From: a virus
Length of the DNA stretch: 61,035 bases
Strand: one strand, 5' to 3'
IMG/VR virus record: IMGVR_UViG_3300017729_000002
Span: 1 to 61,035 of that record
Shown piece by piece: positions 26,056 through 35,178 of the stretch. The notes beneath the pieces were generated by a model, which was not told the DNA's origin, searched no databases, and saw nothing but the letters and a program-made list of their open reading frames with translations. Every line of letters starts with the position of its first letter. Within the stretch, counting starts at the first letter, position 1. The translations under genes were made by a program, and so were the position numbers.

Positions 26056-26530
26056 TGGGGCTTGCTCTGGAGCAGCGGTTGCGATTAGCAGCTGGGATGG
26101 TGCGGTGCTAGGATACACGAGGTTGCCCAGCCACAAGGTGGGGAAAAAGACTGAGCTCGACATGATCGGTTTTCGTGATTGGGTGCTGGAATTCAAGCTA
26201 CCACCCGTCAATATTATCATCGAGGAGCCTCTGCATCACGCGCCATCATCTCAGTCCATGCGATCCATGGCATTGTGCTATGGGCAAATCACTGGGTTGT
26301 GCACAGGCATGGCGTGGCCTTGGGAAGGGCTGTCTGTGAGGCAGTGGCAGAAAGATATGCTGGGCAAGTTTCCACGCGGGCAATCGAAGAAGTATGCGCT
26401 GGCAAAGGCCAAAGAGCTGTATCCCGATGAGCAATGGTTAGCAACCCCACGCTCCAAAAAACCACATGATGGGATTGTGGATGCTTACCTTATGGCAGCA
26501 AGAGAATATCAGATCCACTTTGCAGATTAA
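26036..26530 (+). CDS. RuvC-like Holliday junction resolvase
   Basis: 164 residues from a GTG start. It has the RNase H-fold signature of RuvC-type nucleases: D6 in VGVDNG, paired acidic residues in IIIEEPL near residue 64, and a C-terminal HDGIVDAYLMA near 143-153 with His and Asp. These would bind two metal ions and cut branched DNA, useful for resolving replication intermediates before packaging. The length matches RuvC. The preceding gene overlaps its start. Confidence 0.8.
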   Translation: MIVGVDNGACSGAAVAISSWDGAVLGYTRLPSHKVGKKTELDMIGFRDWVLEFKLPPVNIIIEEPLHHAPSSQSMRSMALCYGQITGLCTGMAWPWEGLSVRQWQKDMLGKFPRGQSKKYALAKAKELYPDEQWLATPRSKKPHDGIVDAYLMAAREYQIHFAD

Positions 26531-26549
26531 AAAATAATTGAGATTTTAT

Positions 26550-26578
26550 TTGACGGTTTTTATATGGGCTGGTATGTG
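26550..26578 (+). promoter_or_regulatory. Sigma70-like promoter of the helicase/replication operon
   Basis: TTGACG (26550-26555), a 17-nt spacer and TATGTG (26573-26578). The predicted start near 26585 lies before a 16-codon frame at 26602-26652 and the helicase ATG at 26615. The -35 is strong and the -10 weak. Confidence 0.45.
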
Positions 26579-26614
26579 TTGATCACAATAAATCAGAAAC
26601 CATGAAGCCAGTAA

Positions 26615-27919
26615 ATGAAATCACTATTCCCGAAGCAAGAAGACGCGCATAAGTTTTTCACTATTACCCAGCGGGAGGGACGCAACACACTAGACACCAG
26701 CGATGCTGGAACTGGGAAAACTGTAGTTGCCGCTGCGTTAGCAAAATCATTAGGACACCCTGTTGCTGTCCTGTGCCCGAAGCAAGTCATACCATCGTGG
26801 GAGCGAGAGCTCAAGGAGATGGGTGTGGAGCCACTATTCGTAATTAACTACGAAAAGATCCGAGGTGGTCGAACCAAGTGGATGACCAAGAAGGGTAAGA
26901 ATATCATGAAGTGGATTCTACCCATGGGCACACTAGTTCTGGTTGACGAGATCCATAAGTGCAAAGGTCCTTACACCCAGAACGCGCAAATGATCCTATC
27001 ACTTGTTAACCAAGGATACCAGATCCATGGGATGTCAGCTACCGCAGCTGAGGACCCAACCGAGATGAGGGCTATTGGTTATATGCTAAATCTCCACAAT
27101 CTTAATAAAGCCCAAGCACCACTTAGGTCGTGGTTCGGCTGGATGAAGCACTTTGGTTGCGAACAAGATTTCTGGAATCAGTGGAGATTAGTCAAAAAGA
27201 GCAAACTTAAAGAGCTCAGGACGGCCATGTATGGCATAAGCACTGACCGACTGTCCGTGCAGGATCTACCAGACGCCTTTAAAAAGAACCGTATCTTCGT
27301 TGAGCCAATCCAATTTAAGAATCTTGCCAAGATTAAGAAGGCTTACAAAGACTTAGGTCTCACACCTGAAATACTGGAGCAGTATATCGAGCACGGCACC
27401 GTCGAGAACAGTGAGCACGTGATCGTTAACATCATACGTGCACGCCAGTTAGCGGAGTCATTGAAAGTCCCAGACCTAGTGGAGATGGCAGAAGACCTGA
27501 TGCTTGAGGGTTTGTCCGTTGTTATCTTCGTCAGCTTTAAGGAGACCGTGGAGGCTCTATGTGAGAAGCTTTGCTGTGACCGTATCGAGGGTGGGCAGAA
27601 GTCCGACCGCCAGCAGGTCATCGATGACTTCCGAGATGACAAGACCACATGCGTGGTTGTCAACACGGCAGCGGGTGGCACAGGCATCTCCCTGCATGAT
27701 GTCAAGGGTGACCGACCACGTGTCAGCTTAATATCCCCACAGTTCTCCGCCAAGGATCATGTCCAAGTTCTAGGACGTATCCATCGCAATGGCATGAAGT
27801 CAGATGCACTTCAGAAGATTCTCGTCGCAAGTGGCAGCGTAGAGGAGGCAGTAATGTCTTCGATGCAACGTCGCCTCGACAACCTAGCAATAATGCAAAA
27901 CCAAAACCAAAACCAATAA
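26615..27919 (+). CDS. SF2 (SNF2-like) helicase
   Basis: 434 residues, an ATP-dependent DNA translocase. Motif I is GTGKT at residues 32-36, motif II DEIH at 111-114, motif III SAT near 139. In the second half come TAAGGTGISLHDV (motif V-like) and VQVLGRIHRNG (motif VI). The layout fits phage SNF2/DEAD-type helicases used in replication or recombination. The C-terminus ends in a short Gln-Asn repeat encoded by AAAACC units. A short overlapping frame begins at 26602 and may be a leader peptide. Strand specificity and substrate cannot be read from the sequence. Confidence 0.85.
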   Translation: MKSLFPKQEDAHKFFTITQREGRNTLDTSDAGTGKTVVAAALAKSLGHPVAVLCPKQVIPSWERELKEMGVEPLFVINYEKIRGGRTKWMTKKGKNIMKWILPMGTLVLVDEIHKCKGPYTQNAQMILSLVNQGYQIHGMSATAAEDPTEMRAIGYMLNLHNLNKAQAPLRSWFGWMKHFGCEQDFWNQWRLVKKSKLKELRTAMYGISTDRLSVQDLPDAFKKNRIFVEPIQFKNLAKIKKAYKDLGLTPEILEQYIEHGTVENSEHVIVNIIRARQLAESLKVPDLVEMAEDLMLEGLSVVIFVSFKETVEALCEKLCCDRIEGGQKSDRQQVIDDFRDDKTTCVVVNTAAGGTGISLHDVKGDRPRVSLISPQFSAKDHVQVLGRIHRNGMKSDALQKILVASGSVEEAVMSSMQRRLDNLAIMQNQNQNQ

Positions 27920-27933
27920 AACAAAACAACACC

Positions 27934-28101
27934 ATGAGTGAAGAAAATAAAGACAACGAACTCGACGAAATCCTAAAAAACCAGTTTGTGCAAGAGCTGC
28001 TTAAATTCGTAAGTGACATCCGAACTGCCTTAGGTGATGAAAAGGGTGATCTCGAAAACTCCGAAATCGTACAACGCGCAAAGGACGCATACAAAGGATA
28101 A
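27934..28101 (+). CDS. Small acidic protein between helicase and nuclease
   Basis: 55 residues, MSEENKDNELDEIL..., acidic N-terminus and a helical segment around residues 17-32. The stop TAA shares its last base with the ATG of the nuclease gene (TAATG), so translation is probably coupled. The leader is the usual AACAACACC type without SD. Function unknown. Confidence 0.6.
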   Translation: MSEENKDNELDEILKNQFVQELLKFVSDIRTALGDEKGDLENSEIVQRAKDAYKG

Positions 28102-29234
28102 TGTCAACGCAGCAGCCACACGCTGACCGAGGTCACGCAGAGTTCAGCCCATCTTCCCTGAAGTATGTGGCTGGGTGTGCTGCTTACCACGGCAAGGATG
28201 GTTCATCTCCAGCCGCTGAAATGGGTACTCGTATCCACGAGGCACTGGAAGTGCGCGATCCAGCAGCATTACACAACGAAGAGGAACTGGATCTATATAA
28301 CCGCTGTGCGGATATGGAAGACGAGTTTCTCGCTGATGCGTTCCCACCAGATGACGAGCGCACTGAGTTCTACGAAGTGCAAGTTGACGTAGATCTGGGT
28401 GAAACCCAAACCTATGGCACCTGTGACCGACTGAGTATATCATCAGATGGTAAGTTTGGAGTCCTTGCGGATTACAAGACAGGTATCAGCACCATAGATA
28501 AACCCCATGAGAACATGCAAGCGATTGCATATACCATTGGGGTGTTTCAAAAGTTCCCTGATCTGGAGACCATTATGTTTGCGTTCTATGTTCCTCAACG
28601 AGGTTCATTACCATTACTCGGTTCTTTTGTAAGAACTGAACTACCTGACCTTATTGAGGTTCTCGGTAATGTCATTAAGGAAGGTGAACGTGTCCGTCCC
28701 ATGTGGGGTGGTGGTCAATGCCCCCCAGCTGGGGAGTGTAACCCTACCCAGAATTGTAGGTTCTGTCGCCATGAAGATCGTTGCCCCGCTTTAGGTGGTC
28801 TCGTTCTGGATGTGGCTTCTAACTTACAACGCAAGGACTTCACAAACATAGACATTGAAGCTGTTGATGATCCAGCATCCATTGAGGAACTCTGGAACAT
28901 CTCGAAGATCGTAGAAGCGTGGGCCAAACGCCTACGCGCCCGAGCTATGGAAATGGCGCACGAAGGTGCTGAGTTCCCATCCCTTCGACTCTCATCTATG
29001 GGAGCTCCTACCAAAGTCGTAGACAACCACAAGTTCATTAAGATCGCCTCCGACATGGGTGTTGATACTGATGAGCTTTTAGACAGCGCCACATTTGCAG
29101 TAACTAAGACAGCTAAGCTTGTCGGTGAGACCGCAGACAAAGGCGAAAAAGGACAGAAGTCCGCAGAATTTCTGGACACTTGCAAAGACGCAGGTGCCCT
29201 CGAAAAACAAAAGGAGCGATTCACGCTCCGCTAA
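28101..29234 (+). CDS. RecB/Cas4-like PD-(D/E)XK nuclease (DUF2800-type)
   Basis: 377 residues. The core is E-x-G-T-R-I-H-E near residue 45, D-x-x near 115, and LADYKTGIS near 122-130, carrying the DYK of the PD-(D/E)XK fold. The segment CNPTQNCRFCRHEDRCPAL near 213-231 supplies four cysteines that may hold an iron-sulfur cluster, as in Cas4/AddB-type nucleases. In phages these proteins accompany an ssDNA-binding protein and process DNA ends for recombination; the following gene may be that partner. Function is by family similarity. Confidence 0.8.
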   Translation: MSTQQPHADRGHAEFSPSSLKYVAGCAAYHGKDGSSPAAEMGTRIHEALEVRDPAALHNEEELDLYNRCADMEDEFLADAFPPDDERTEFYEVQVDVDLGETQTYGTCDRLSISSDGKFGVLADYKTGISTIDKPHENMQAIAYTIGVFQKFPDLETIMFAFYVPQRGSLPLLGSFVRTELPDLIEVLGNVIKEGERVRPMWGGGQCPPAGECNPTQNCRFCRHEDRCPALGGLVLDVASNLQRKDFTNIDIEAVDDPASIEELWNISKIVEAWAKRLRARAMEMAHEGAEFPSLRLSSMGAPTKVVDNHKFIKIASDMGVDTDELLDSATFAVTKTAKLVGETADKGEKGQKSAEFLDTCKDAGALEKQKERFTLR

Positions 29235-29262
29235 ACCAAAAAACAATAAACCATATAATAAT

Positions 29263-29913
29263 ATGCCAAAAGCAAAAGAAGAAGAAATTGAAGCAGCAAC
29301 AACCACAGCTGTCACTACCGTCGGACAAGAACTTACTATCGATGCCGACGATATCGATATCCCACGACTTAACGTCGTGCAGAAAATGTCCACTGGGGAC
29401 TTTGATCACGGAAGTCTTATCCTAGATAAGACCCACGAGATCTTACCTCGGGAGACTAAAGGACATTGCATCATCCTCGGTGCAATTAAGAAATGGAAAG
29501 AGGACATCGACTTCGACTCGGATGAGATGCCTCGGATCGTAGGAACAAAGCAAGAGATGGAACAGCTTAAGATAGATTCAGAATATCAAATTCTAGAATT
29601 TGCCGAGCTAATTCTTATGTTTGCCCAACCAGAAGGTAATACGGATGATGATGCGTTCCCCTTCCCAATTGGTGACAACAACTACTGTATCGGAAAGATC
29701 TACGTCCAGAAGGATGCATATCGTAAGACCTATAAAAGCCTTATGACGTTTGCTGCTTTCAACCGTGGGCTACCTCTGAACAGCCGTCTATGGAACTTTG
29801 AGTCTCAGATCATGAGCAAGGGTAAATACTCATGGTATGTCCCGACCCTCAGTGTGACTAAAGAGCACGTCCCAGAAGCAGTTGCAGACTTCGCAAACTC
29901 ATTCCAAGCATAG
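29263..29913 (+). CDS. Possible ssDNA-binding or recombination protein
   Basis: 216 residues from the ATG at 29263 (MPKAKEEEIEAA); an upstream extension overlaps the nuclease gene and is rejected. The N-terminus is acidic, followed by DIDIPRLNVVQKMS and a beta-rich body. Proteins with this opening are often encoded beside RecB-like nucleases and family A polymerases in phages. A role in binding single-stranded DNA is inferred from context, not from a motif. Confidence 0.55.
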   Translation: MPKAKEEEIEAATTTAVTTVGQELTIDADDIDIPRLNVVQKMSTGDFDHGSLILDKTHEILPRETKGHCIILGAIKKWKEDIDFDSDEMPRIVGTKQEMEQLKIDSEYQILEFAELILMFAQPEGNTDDDAFPFPIGDNNYCIGKIYVQKDAYRKTYKSLMTFAAFNRGLPLNSRLWNFESQIMSKGKYSWYVPTLSVTKEHVPEAVADFANSFQA

Positions 29914-29917
29914 TTGT

Positions 29918-30100
29918 ATGAGTTCCCATTTAGACGTGATCTCTGAGGAGATTGCAACCGCCAATAAAATGCTCTCAGATCTCGATGACAACATCAAAAC
30001 TCTGCAAGAACATTACGCTCGCACGGTCGTTATCATTGACGCCTTCGAGAAAGCCAAAGGGCTCTTTGATATCCAAGAAGAGCTTTCACTAGAGGAGTAA
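29918..30100 (+). CDS. Small helical protein before the polymerase
   Basis: 60 residues, starting MSSHLDVISEEIATANKML; nearly all predicted helix with a heptad-like pattern, so probably a coiled coil. It begins 4 nt after the previous stop. A strong hairpin separates it from the polymerase gene. Function unknown. Confidence 0.5.
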   Translation: MSSHLDVISEEIATANKMLSDLDDNIKTLQEHYARTVVIIDAFEKAKGLFDIQEELSLEE

Positions 30101-30124
30101 TCCCTAGTTTAATATACATGACCC

Positions 30125-30158
30125 ACCCACACCCCTATGACGTCATGGGGGTGTGGGT
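30125..30158 (+). other. 34-nt near-perfect dyad upstream of the polymerase gene
   Basis: A 17-nt arm beginning ACCCACACCCC (30125-30141) is followed at once by its reverse complement (30142-30158), with one T:G mismatch; the centre is ATGACGTCAT. It lies 24 nt after one stop and 40 nt before the polymerase ATG. There is no poly-T, so it may be a processing or regulatory hairpin, or a protein-binding dyad, rather than a simple terminator. Confidence 0.8.
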
Positions 30159-30198
30159 AAATTTATGCCAAATTACAATCACGGCACACACCAAAAAT

Positions 30199-31986
30199 AT
30201 GAATAATAAAATTACTTACGCGTTAGATTTTGAGACATTTTACAGCAACGACTGTAGTATCAGAACACTCGGCCCCTTGGGCTACTTCTCACACCACGAA
30301 TTTGATGCCTATATGGTCTCGGTTGTCGGCGATGATGGATACGAATTTGTTGGTCACCCCAAAGACTTCGATTGGGATATGCTAATTGACAATGTTGTCC
30401 TCGCCCACAATGCATCTTTTGATGAAACACTTTACAAGTATGGGACCACACAAGGCTGGTGGCCCGATGTCAAATACTCCGCATGGCACTGCACAGCAGA
30501 TCTTGCGGCTTATGTTGGTATACCAAGGAACCTCGCTGGTGCTTCAGAATATGCACTCGGAGTTAAGCCAGACAAGTCCACCCGAGACAACATGAAAGGA
30601 AAGCTCTGGGAAAACATGACACCAGAGTTTCAGGCGGAGGTCTCCGAATATGCATTAGTAGACTCACGTCTCTGCCTACAGCTGTGGCAGAAAATAGGTG
30701 ACGAGTGGCCAGAGCACGAAAGAGAAATCAGCCGTGTCAATAGGGAGGCTCTACAACGTGGCATACCCATTGATCAAGAAGAGCTCAAGATGGCACAAGA
30801 ACGTGTTAAGCAATACTTGTTTGATGCGGAGGCTAACATACCATGGCTTGGTGAGAAGCCGACCCTATCGAGAAAAGCCTTCAATGAAGAATGTCGGAAG
30901 ATGGGCATAGAGCCACCAGCCTCTCTAGCAAAAACAGACATTAAGGCACAGGAATGGATTAAGGAGCATGGGCAGAAGTATAAGTGGATTCAGGCGGTAT
31001 CTGAGTGGCGTAGGATCAACTCCTTACTTAAGAAGTTGGAAGCTATTGATTGTGCCACGATGCCAGACGGTCGCTATTACGGAAACATAATGTATTTTGG
31101 GGCACACACTGGTCGCTTCTCAGGGGGTGGCGGTAACTTTAACCTACAGAACCTGCCCCGAAAAGAAATGTTCGGGGCCGATCTACGCAAACTAATCTGT
31201 GCCCCTGAAGGCAAGAAGCTAGTCGTAGTTGACTTGTCTCAGATTGAGGTGCGGACGCTACTGTGGTTAGCAGAGGATTGGGACATGCTTAAAACTGTTG
31301 AACAGTCTGATGACATCTACGAGGCATTTGCCATAGAATTTGACATGTGGGATCCAGCTAAAGGATCTCTCAGGGTTGAGGACCCAGACACAAGAAACTT
31401 AGTAAAAGCAATTGTATTGGGCGCTGGGTTTATGGCAGGTCCGAAAGCCTTCGCAGCAGCATATGGTTACAGTGAGGAAGATTCACAATCCGCAATTGAC
31501 CTCTACCGAGCCAAGATGAAAAAAGTTGTTAAGTTATGGGACACCCTCAAGGAAAACCTAAATGGGTATCACCAGCTGGATGACAGAAACTGTGAACGAA
31601 AAGACCATGCGGAAGACTTGCCCCTCAGGCAAATTAAGTATGGTAAGCCCAAGCTAGTCAAAGGTAGGTTTGGGTATCCAGAGAACATCACTCAGATTAT
31701 TAAGCACTCGCGCCGAGTTGATGTCAGGATCTGGCAGGGTTTGATAACTGAGAACTTAGCACAGGGTTTAGCCCGCGACATATTTGCTGGCATGATGGTG
31801 GCACTTGATAAGGCTGGATATAAACTCCTGTTCCACGTTCACGATGAAGTTATTTTAGAGGTTGATGACGAAAATGCTTCCGAGGCTTTGAGCGATGTGG
31901 TAAGAATAATGTCGGAGCCGCCACCGTGGATACCAAACATCCCACTGTCCGCTGAGGGTTCTGTCCTGAAACACTACGAGAAATAA
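30199..31986 (+). CDS. polA: Family A DNA polymerase
   Basis: 595 residues from the ATG at 30199; a longer frame would run through the dyad and is rejected. The N-terminus is a 3'-5' exonuclease: DFET at D10, and YALVDSRLCLQLW later. Polymerase motif A is VVDLSQIEVR (D345), motif B R399-xxx-K403-xxx-L407-xxx-F411, motif C HDE at 548-550. No 5'-3' exonuclease domain is present, as in T7-like phage polymerases. The position equivalent to E. coli Phe762 is Leu, and that equivalent to Tyr766 is Phe. It is the replicative polymerase, working with the primase-helicase encoded 4 nt downstream. Confidence 0.93.
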   Translation: MNNKITYALDFETFYSNDCSIRTLGPLGYFSHHEFDAYMVSVVGDDGYEFVGHPKDFDWDMLIDNVVLAHNASFDETLYKYGTTQGWWPDVKYSAWHCTADLAAYVGIPRNLAGASEYALGVKPDKSTRDNMKGKLWENMTPEFQAEVSEYALVDSRLCLQLWQKIGDEWPEHEREISRVNREALQRGIPIDQEELKMAQERVKQYLFDAEANIPWLGEKPTLSRKAFNEECRKMGIEPPASLAKTDIKAQEWIKEHGQKYKWIQAVSEWRRINSLLKKLEAIDCATMPDGRYYGNIMYFGAHTGRFSGGGGNFNLQNLPRKEMFGADLRKLICAPEGKKLVVVDLSQIEVRTLLWLAEDWDMLKTVEQSDDIYEAFAIEFDMWDPAKGSLRVEDPDTRNLVKAIVLGAGFMAGPKAFAAAYGYSEEDSQSAIDLYRAKMKKVVKLWDTLKENLNGYHQLDDRNCERKDHAEDLPLRQIKYGKPKLVKGRFGYPENITQIIKHSRRVDVRIWQGLITENLAQGLARDIFAGMMVALDKAGYKLLFHVHDEVILEVDDENASEALSDVVRIMSEPPPWIPNIPLSAEGSVLKHYEK

Positions 31987-31990
31987 GACC

Positions 31991-34168
31991 ATGAAATATT
32001 TTTACATTGAGAATCTAAGAAGTTCCGACATCACCATTGTCAAAGATTTGTCCAAGACAAAATCAAAAGTCCCCCACCACAAAACCAAATCGGATCACCG
32101 TAAGTGGTCAGCTGAGCCGTCCACCAAGCATGTCTTTTACAATACCGTAGAAGCGGATTCTCCACGGGAGCGTGTCGGAGTTGATAACCCACCCCGCTTG
32201 ATCTATGGTGTCGTAGGTGACTATGATGCAGCGGTAGACTGGAGCGCAATTGAAGATGTCCTAGAAAAGGCGGCATACACACCGACATGGATTTCACAAA
32301 CACACAGTGGGTACATGCGTCTAGTATGGGAGTTTGAATCACCTGTCCCTACGTCTGATGAAATGTTCCCAGCGTTCATGAAACAGATAGCGCGAATCCT
32401 GACACTGCAAAAGCTACATGCAGGTTTTGATAGCACGTCCATGAAGTCGTCCCAGTATTTTGACTTGGGGACAAACTGGAAGCAGATTGGGGTTTCCCTA
32501 CCTAAGTCTGTGACACAAACCGCAGCTATCAAAGCAGCGTCCGCACAAGCCCCCCGATCTGGTGATGTGGTTATCCCAATCGACGTCGTTGCGGCTGAGG
32601 TAGAAAGCAGATTCCCAGCTAGGTGGACCAACCCATTTGAAGTTGGGCAACGTGGACCCCTGTTCTGGATCAATGATGGCATTGAGAGGGATGGTTGTCA
32701 GGTTGTTGAAGATGGTATTGTCTGTTATTCCGACCGTGCAGGTAAAGGGTTTGTTACATGGGCTGAGATCTTTGGACGTAAATTCGTGCAAGATTATGAG
32801 CAAGAAAAAGTAGGTAGCTTGCTTGACGACTATTGGTATAACGGTAAGAGCTACTACAAGATGAGCTATGGACAAGCAGTCAGCATCAATGAGGCGCAGG
32901 TAATGCGTGAGCTCAAGAAGGCTGGTTTCTCTCAGAAGCCCAGCAAAGGCAAAAACACTTCGGAGATTGACGAGGCTATTCTAGCCATCTGCAACGTGAA
33001 CCGAGTAAATGATATAGCCCCTGTCATCTTCTCCACAGATCGAATCGTGGAGTTTAACTCAAATCGTATTCTCAATACGGCTTGCCTGTGCCCCACGCAA
33101 GCGGACAGTGATGGTGACATTAGTAAGTGGCCTTTTATACACGAGTGGCTACACCAGTTGTTTGCCAATAGTGCTGATCAGCGGCCTACGGTAGAATACT
33201 TTTTTGCTTGGCTACAGCGGTTCTATATTGCCGTGATGAACCACCAGCTAACTCAAGGGCAAGCTCTATTGTTAGTGGGTCCTACCAACAAAGGGAAGTC
33301 TCTGTTGTCAAACAAAGTTATCGCTGCATTAGTCGGCGGCTTCTCTGATGCGAGTGAATACCTCAGTGGCATCAGTCAGTTCAACAAGGACCTAGCTCGA
33401 GTTGCAGCATGGGTGGTAGACGATACCACTTCGGCTGCTTCGTTCCAAGACCAGCTAAAAGCCACCGAGCTTATCAAGCGTGCTGTAGCCAACCCTCGTA
33501 TGGAATACATGGCTAAGTATGCGGATGCTATGTCTGTGCCTTGGACTGGTCGAGTTATTATGTCCCTTAACGAAGACGCTAATAGCCTGTCGGTTATTCC
33601 AGCCCTCGATTCTTCTAACCGTGACAAGATTATGGCACTGAGAATATCAGACAAGGCGACGAGTAGCTTCCCGCCAAACCACGTCTTGGAAGATATAATC
33701 GAGCAGGAACTACCACACTTCGCTCGATGGTTACTAGACCACCAACCACATGAGGATATTATGGACGGTCCCGCTAGGTTTGGTGTAGTTAGCTTTATTG
33801 ACGAGAAGATCGCTGAGGCTGCCTACGACAACTCAAGCCGCAGTAGTGTGGCTGAGCTAGTTGACTGGTTTGCCAAACAGGCAAGGAACTACACGGATGA
33901 CATTGAGTGGCGTGGGACACTGACTGAGTTCCTTATCTCTACGATGGGTTTCAATGAGGGACGCGCAGTCGGTCGGAGTAACAACCCCGAGTTCGTTCGA
34001 CGTGGGATGTGCACGATGGAGGAAACTACCAAGTCCAACACCAGCGTCAGACCTGTAAGGTCAGAGGGGCGCGGTGGTGGAAAGATATGGGTTATCAATC
34101 TCGAAGAGAGATTCGATATCGAGAAAGTGGGTCAGACAGTTCCTACATCAAGTTTGGCACAGACATAG
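31991..34168 (+). CDS. Primase-helicase (AEP PrimPol plus SF3/D5-like helicase)
   Basis: 725 residues. Near residue 77 there is G-D77-Y-D79 within LIYGVVGDYDA, the paired acids of an archaeo-eukaryotic primase active site; FDSTSMKSSQYFDLG follows near 150. The second half has Walker A GPTNKGKS at 430-437, WVVDDT near 474 as Walker B, and MSLNED near 520. This combination is known from NrS-1-like PrimPol/DUF5906-type phage proteins that unwind and prime DNA. The last 26 bases overlap the convergent minus-strand gene at 34143. Confidence 0.82.
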   Translation: MKYFYIENLRSSDITIVKDLSKTKSKVPHHKTKSDHRKWSAEPSTKHVFYNTVEADSPRERVGVDNPPRLIYGVVGDYDAAVDWSAIEDVLEKAAYTPTWISQTHSGYMRLVWEFESPVPTSDEMFPAFMKQIARILTLQKLHAGFDSTSMKSSQYFDLGTNWKQIGVSLPKSVTQTAAIKAASAQAPRSGDVVIPIDVVAAEVESRFPARWTNPFEVGQRGPLFWINDGIERDGCQVVEDGIVCYSDRAGKGFVTWAEIFGRKFVQDYEQEKVGSLLDDYWYNGKSYYKMSYGQAVSINEAQVMRELKKAGFSQKPSKGKNTSEIDEAILAICNVNRVNDIAPVIFSTDRIVEFNSNRILNTACLCPTQADSDGDISKWPFIHEWLHQLFANSADQRPTVEYFFAWLQRFYIAVMNHQLTQGQALLLVGPTNKGKSLLSNKVIAALVGGFSDASEYLSGISQFNKDLARVAAWVVDDTTSAASFQDQLKATELIKRAVANPRMEYMAKYADAMSVPWTGRVIMSLNEDANSLSVIPALDSSNRDKIMALRISDKATSSFPPNHVLEDIIEQELPHFARWLLDHQPHEDIMDGPARFGVVSFIDEKIAEAAYDNSSRSSVAELVDWFAKQARNYTDDIEWRGTLTEFLISTMGFNEGRAVGRSNNPEFVRRGMCTMEETTKSNTSVRPVRSEGRGGGKIWVINLEERFDIEKVGQTVPTSSLAQT

Positions 34169-35129
34169 ACCCAGCACCTGCTGGTTGGAACTTCACTGTG
34201 GGCTTAGCAGACCCACGGTGAGCATCCATCTCCTCTTCAAGGAGGATACGGCATACACCCCAGTGGTAGTTTGCACGCTCAACATCAGCATTATCCTCAG
34301 CAATGAAACCAAGCAGCCCGTGTTTGATTGCATTGAGGTTTCCAAGATGGACAATATCCTGCACTGATTGAAGTGGGATGAACTTCCGTTTCATCAAAAG
34401 GCGCACATGTTTAGTCAAATTGGTTGGATTAGAGAGCCTGAGACGGCGATAGCGGGCAACTTGATTGCCCTCCCCCCGCGCTAGCGTCAGTATGACGCCT
34501 TTCCAGTCCTCCGAATCAGCAGCAAAGTCCACGGTTCCCACGTTGTCGGTGTCTACCGCTACAATCTTGACGTCGAAGGGGACGGTTTCAAATACGATGG
34601 ATGTGATCCGAGTCGCATCTGAGTTAGTTCCAACCATGGCAGTAGACTCATCAAGCTGGAAGATCTCTTCGCCGAGTTCCCCGTTGGTGTTCAGGTAGCT
34701 AACAATAACGCGCCCGCAATCTGGTAGTGTAGCCCCTTCCTTAAGTGGGCGTGCGTAGAGCTTGTATTGCTTGGAACGATTGAGGTCAATAATTGAAGGG
34801 GCATAGCCATCATCCACCACACCATACAATGGGTCTGGGCCGCTGCCTACTGTGCTCGATCCTGAACCCGTTAACTTGTAATCATGCCACAGGGATCTGA
34901 CAGCCGTAGTATTGTCATCAATGGTCGCTGCCATCAGGGACTCGGCACCATCAGGGAGGGAGAAGTATTGGTGATCTGTGACCACGGTATCCTCATACAC
35001 CAAATCACGCCAGTAGCCCATGCTATATATCCTCGGAAGCACCATATTAAGGCTGGTGAGGAAATCAAAATCGGGGCGAACGTAGTCATTTAGAGACTGG
35101 TTAATGGCTGATAAGGTGAGGGCGGGCAT
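34143..35129 (-). CDS. Putative connector or tail protein
   Basis: 328 residues. The N-terminus is helical (ALTLSAINQSLNDYVRPDFDFLTSLNMVLPRIYSMG), the middle beta-rich, and the C-terminus has GNLNAIKHGLLGFIAED and VERANYHWGVCRILLEEE, a pattern seen in head-tail adaptor and tail tube proteins of short-tailed phages. It is the last gene of the right-hand minus-strand structural operon. The stop overlaps the 3' end of the primase-helicase gene on the other strand. Assignment is by pattern and position. Confidence 0.5.
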   Translation of the reverse strand: MPALTLSAINQSLNDYVRPDFDFLTSLNMVLPRIYSMGYWRDLVYEDTVVTDHQYFSLPDGAESLMAATIDDNTTAVRSLWHDYKLTGSGSSTVGSGPDPLYGVVDDGYAPSIIDLNRSKQYKLYARPLKEGATLPDCGRVIVSYLNTNGELGEEIFQLDESTAMVGTNSDATRITSIVFETVPFDVKIVAVDTDNVGTVDFAADSEDWKGVILTLARGEGNQVARYRRLRLSNPTNLTKHVRLLMKRKFIPLQSVQDIVHLGNLNAIKHGLLGFIAEDNADVERANYHWGVCRILLEEEMDAHRGSAKPTVKFQPAGAGSMSVPNLM

Positions 35130-35178
35130 AATTTTAATGGTAGCAGATTAAGGAATCAGGGTCAAGGGTTGAGGATTA

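Noticed and set aside
26602-26652. 16-codon frame overlapping the helicase start
   Set aside because: Too short and with no independent support; may be chance or a leader peptide.
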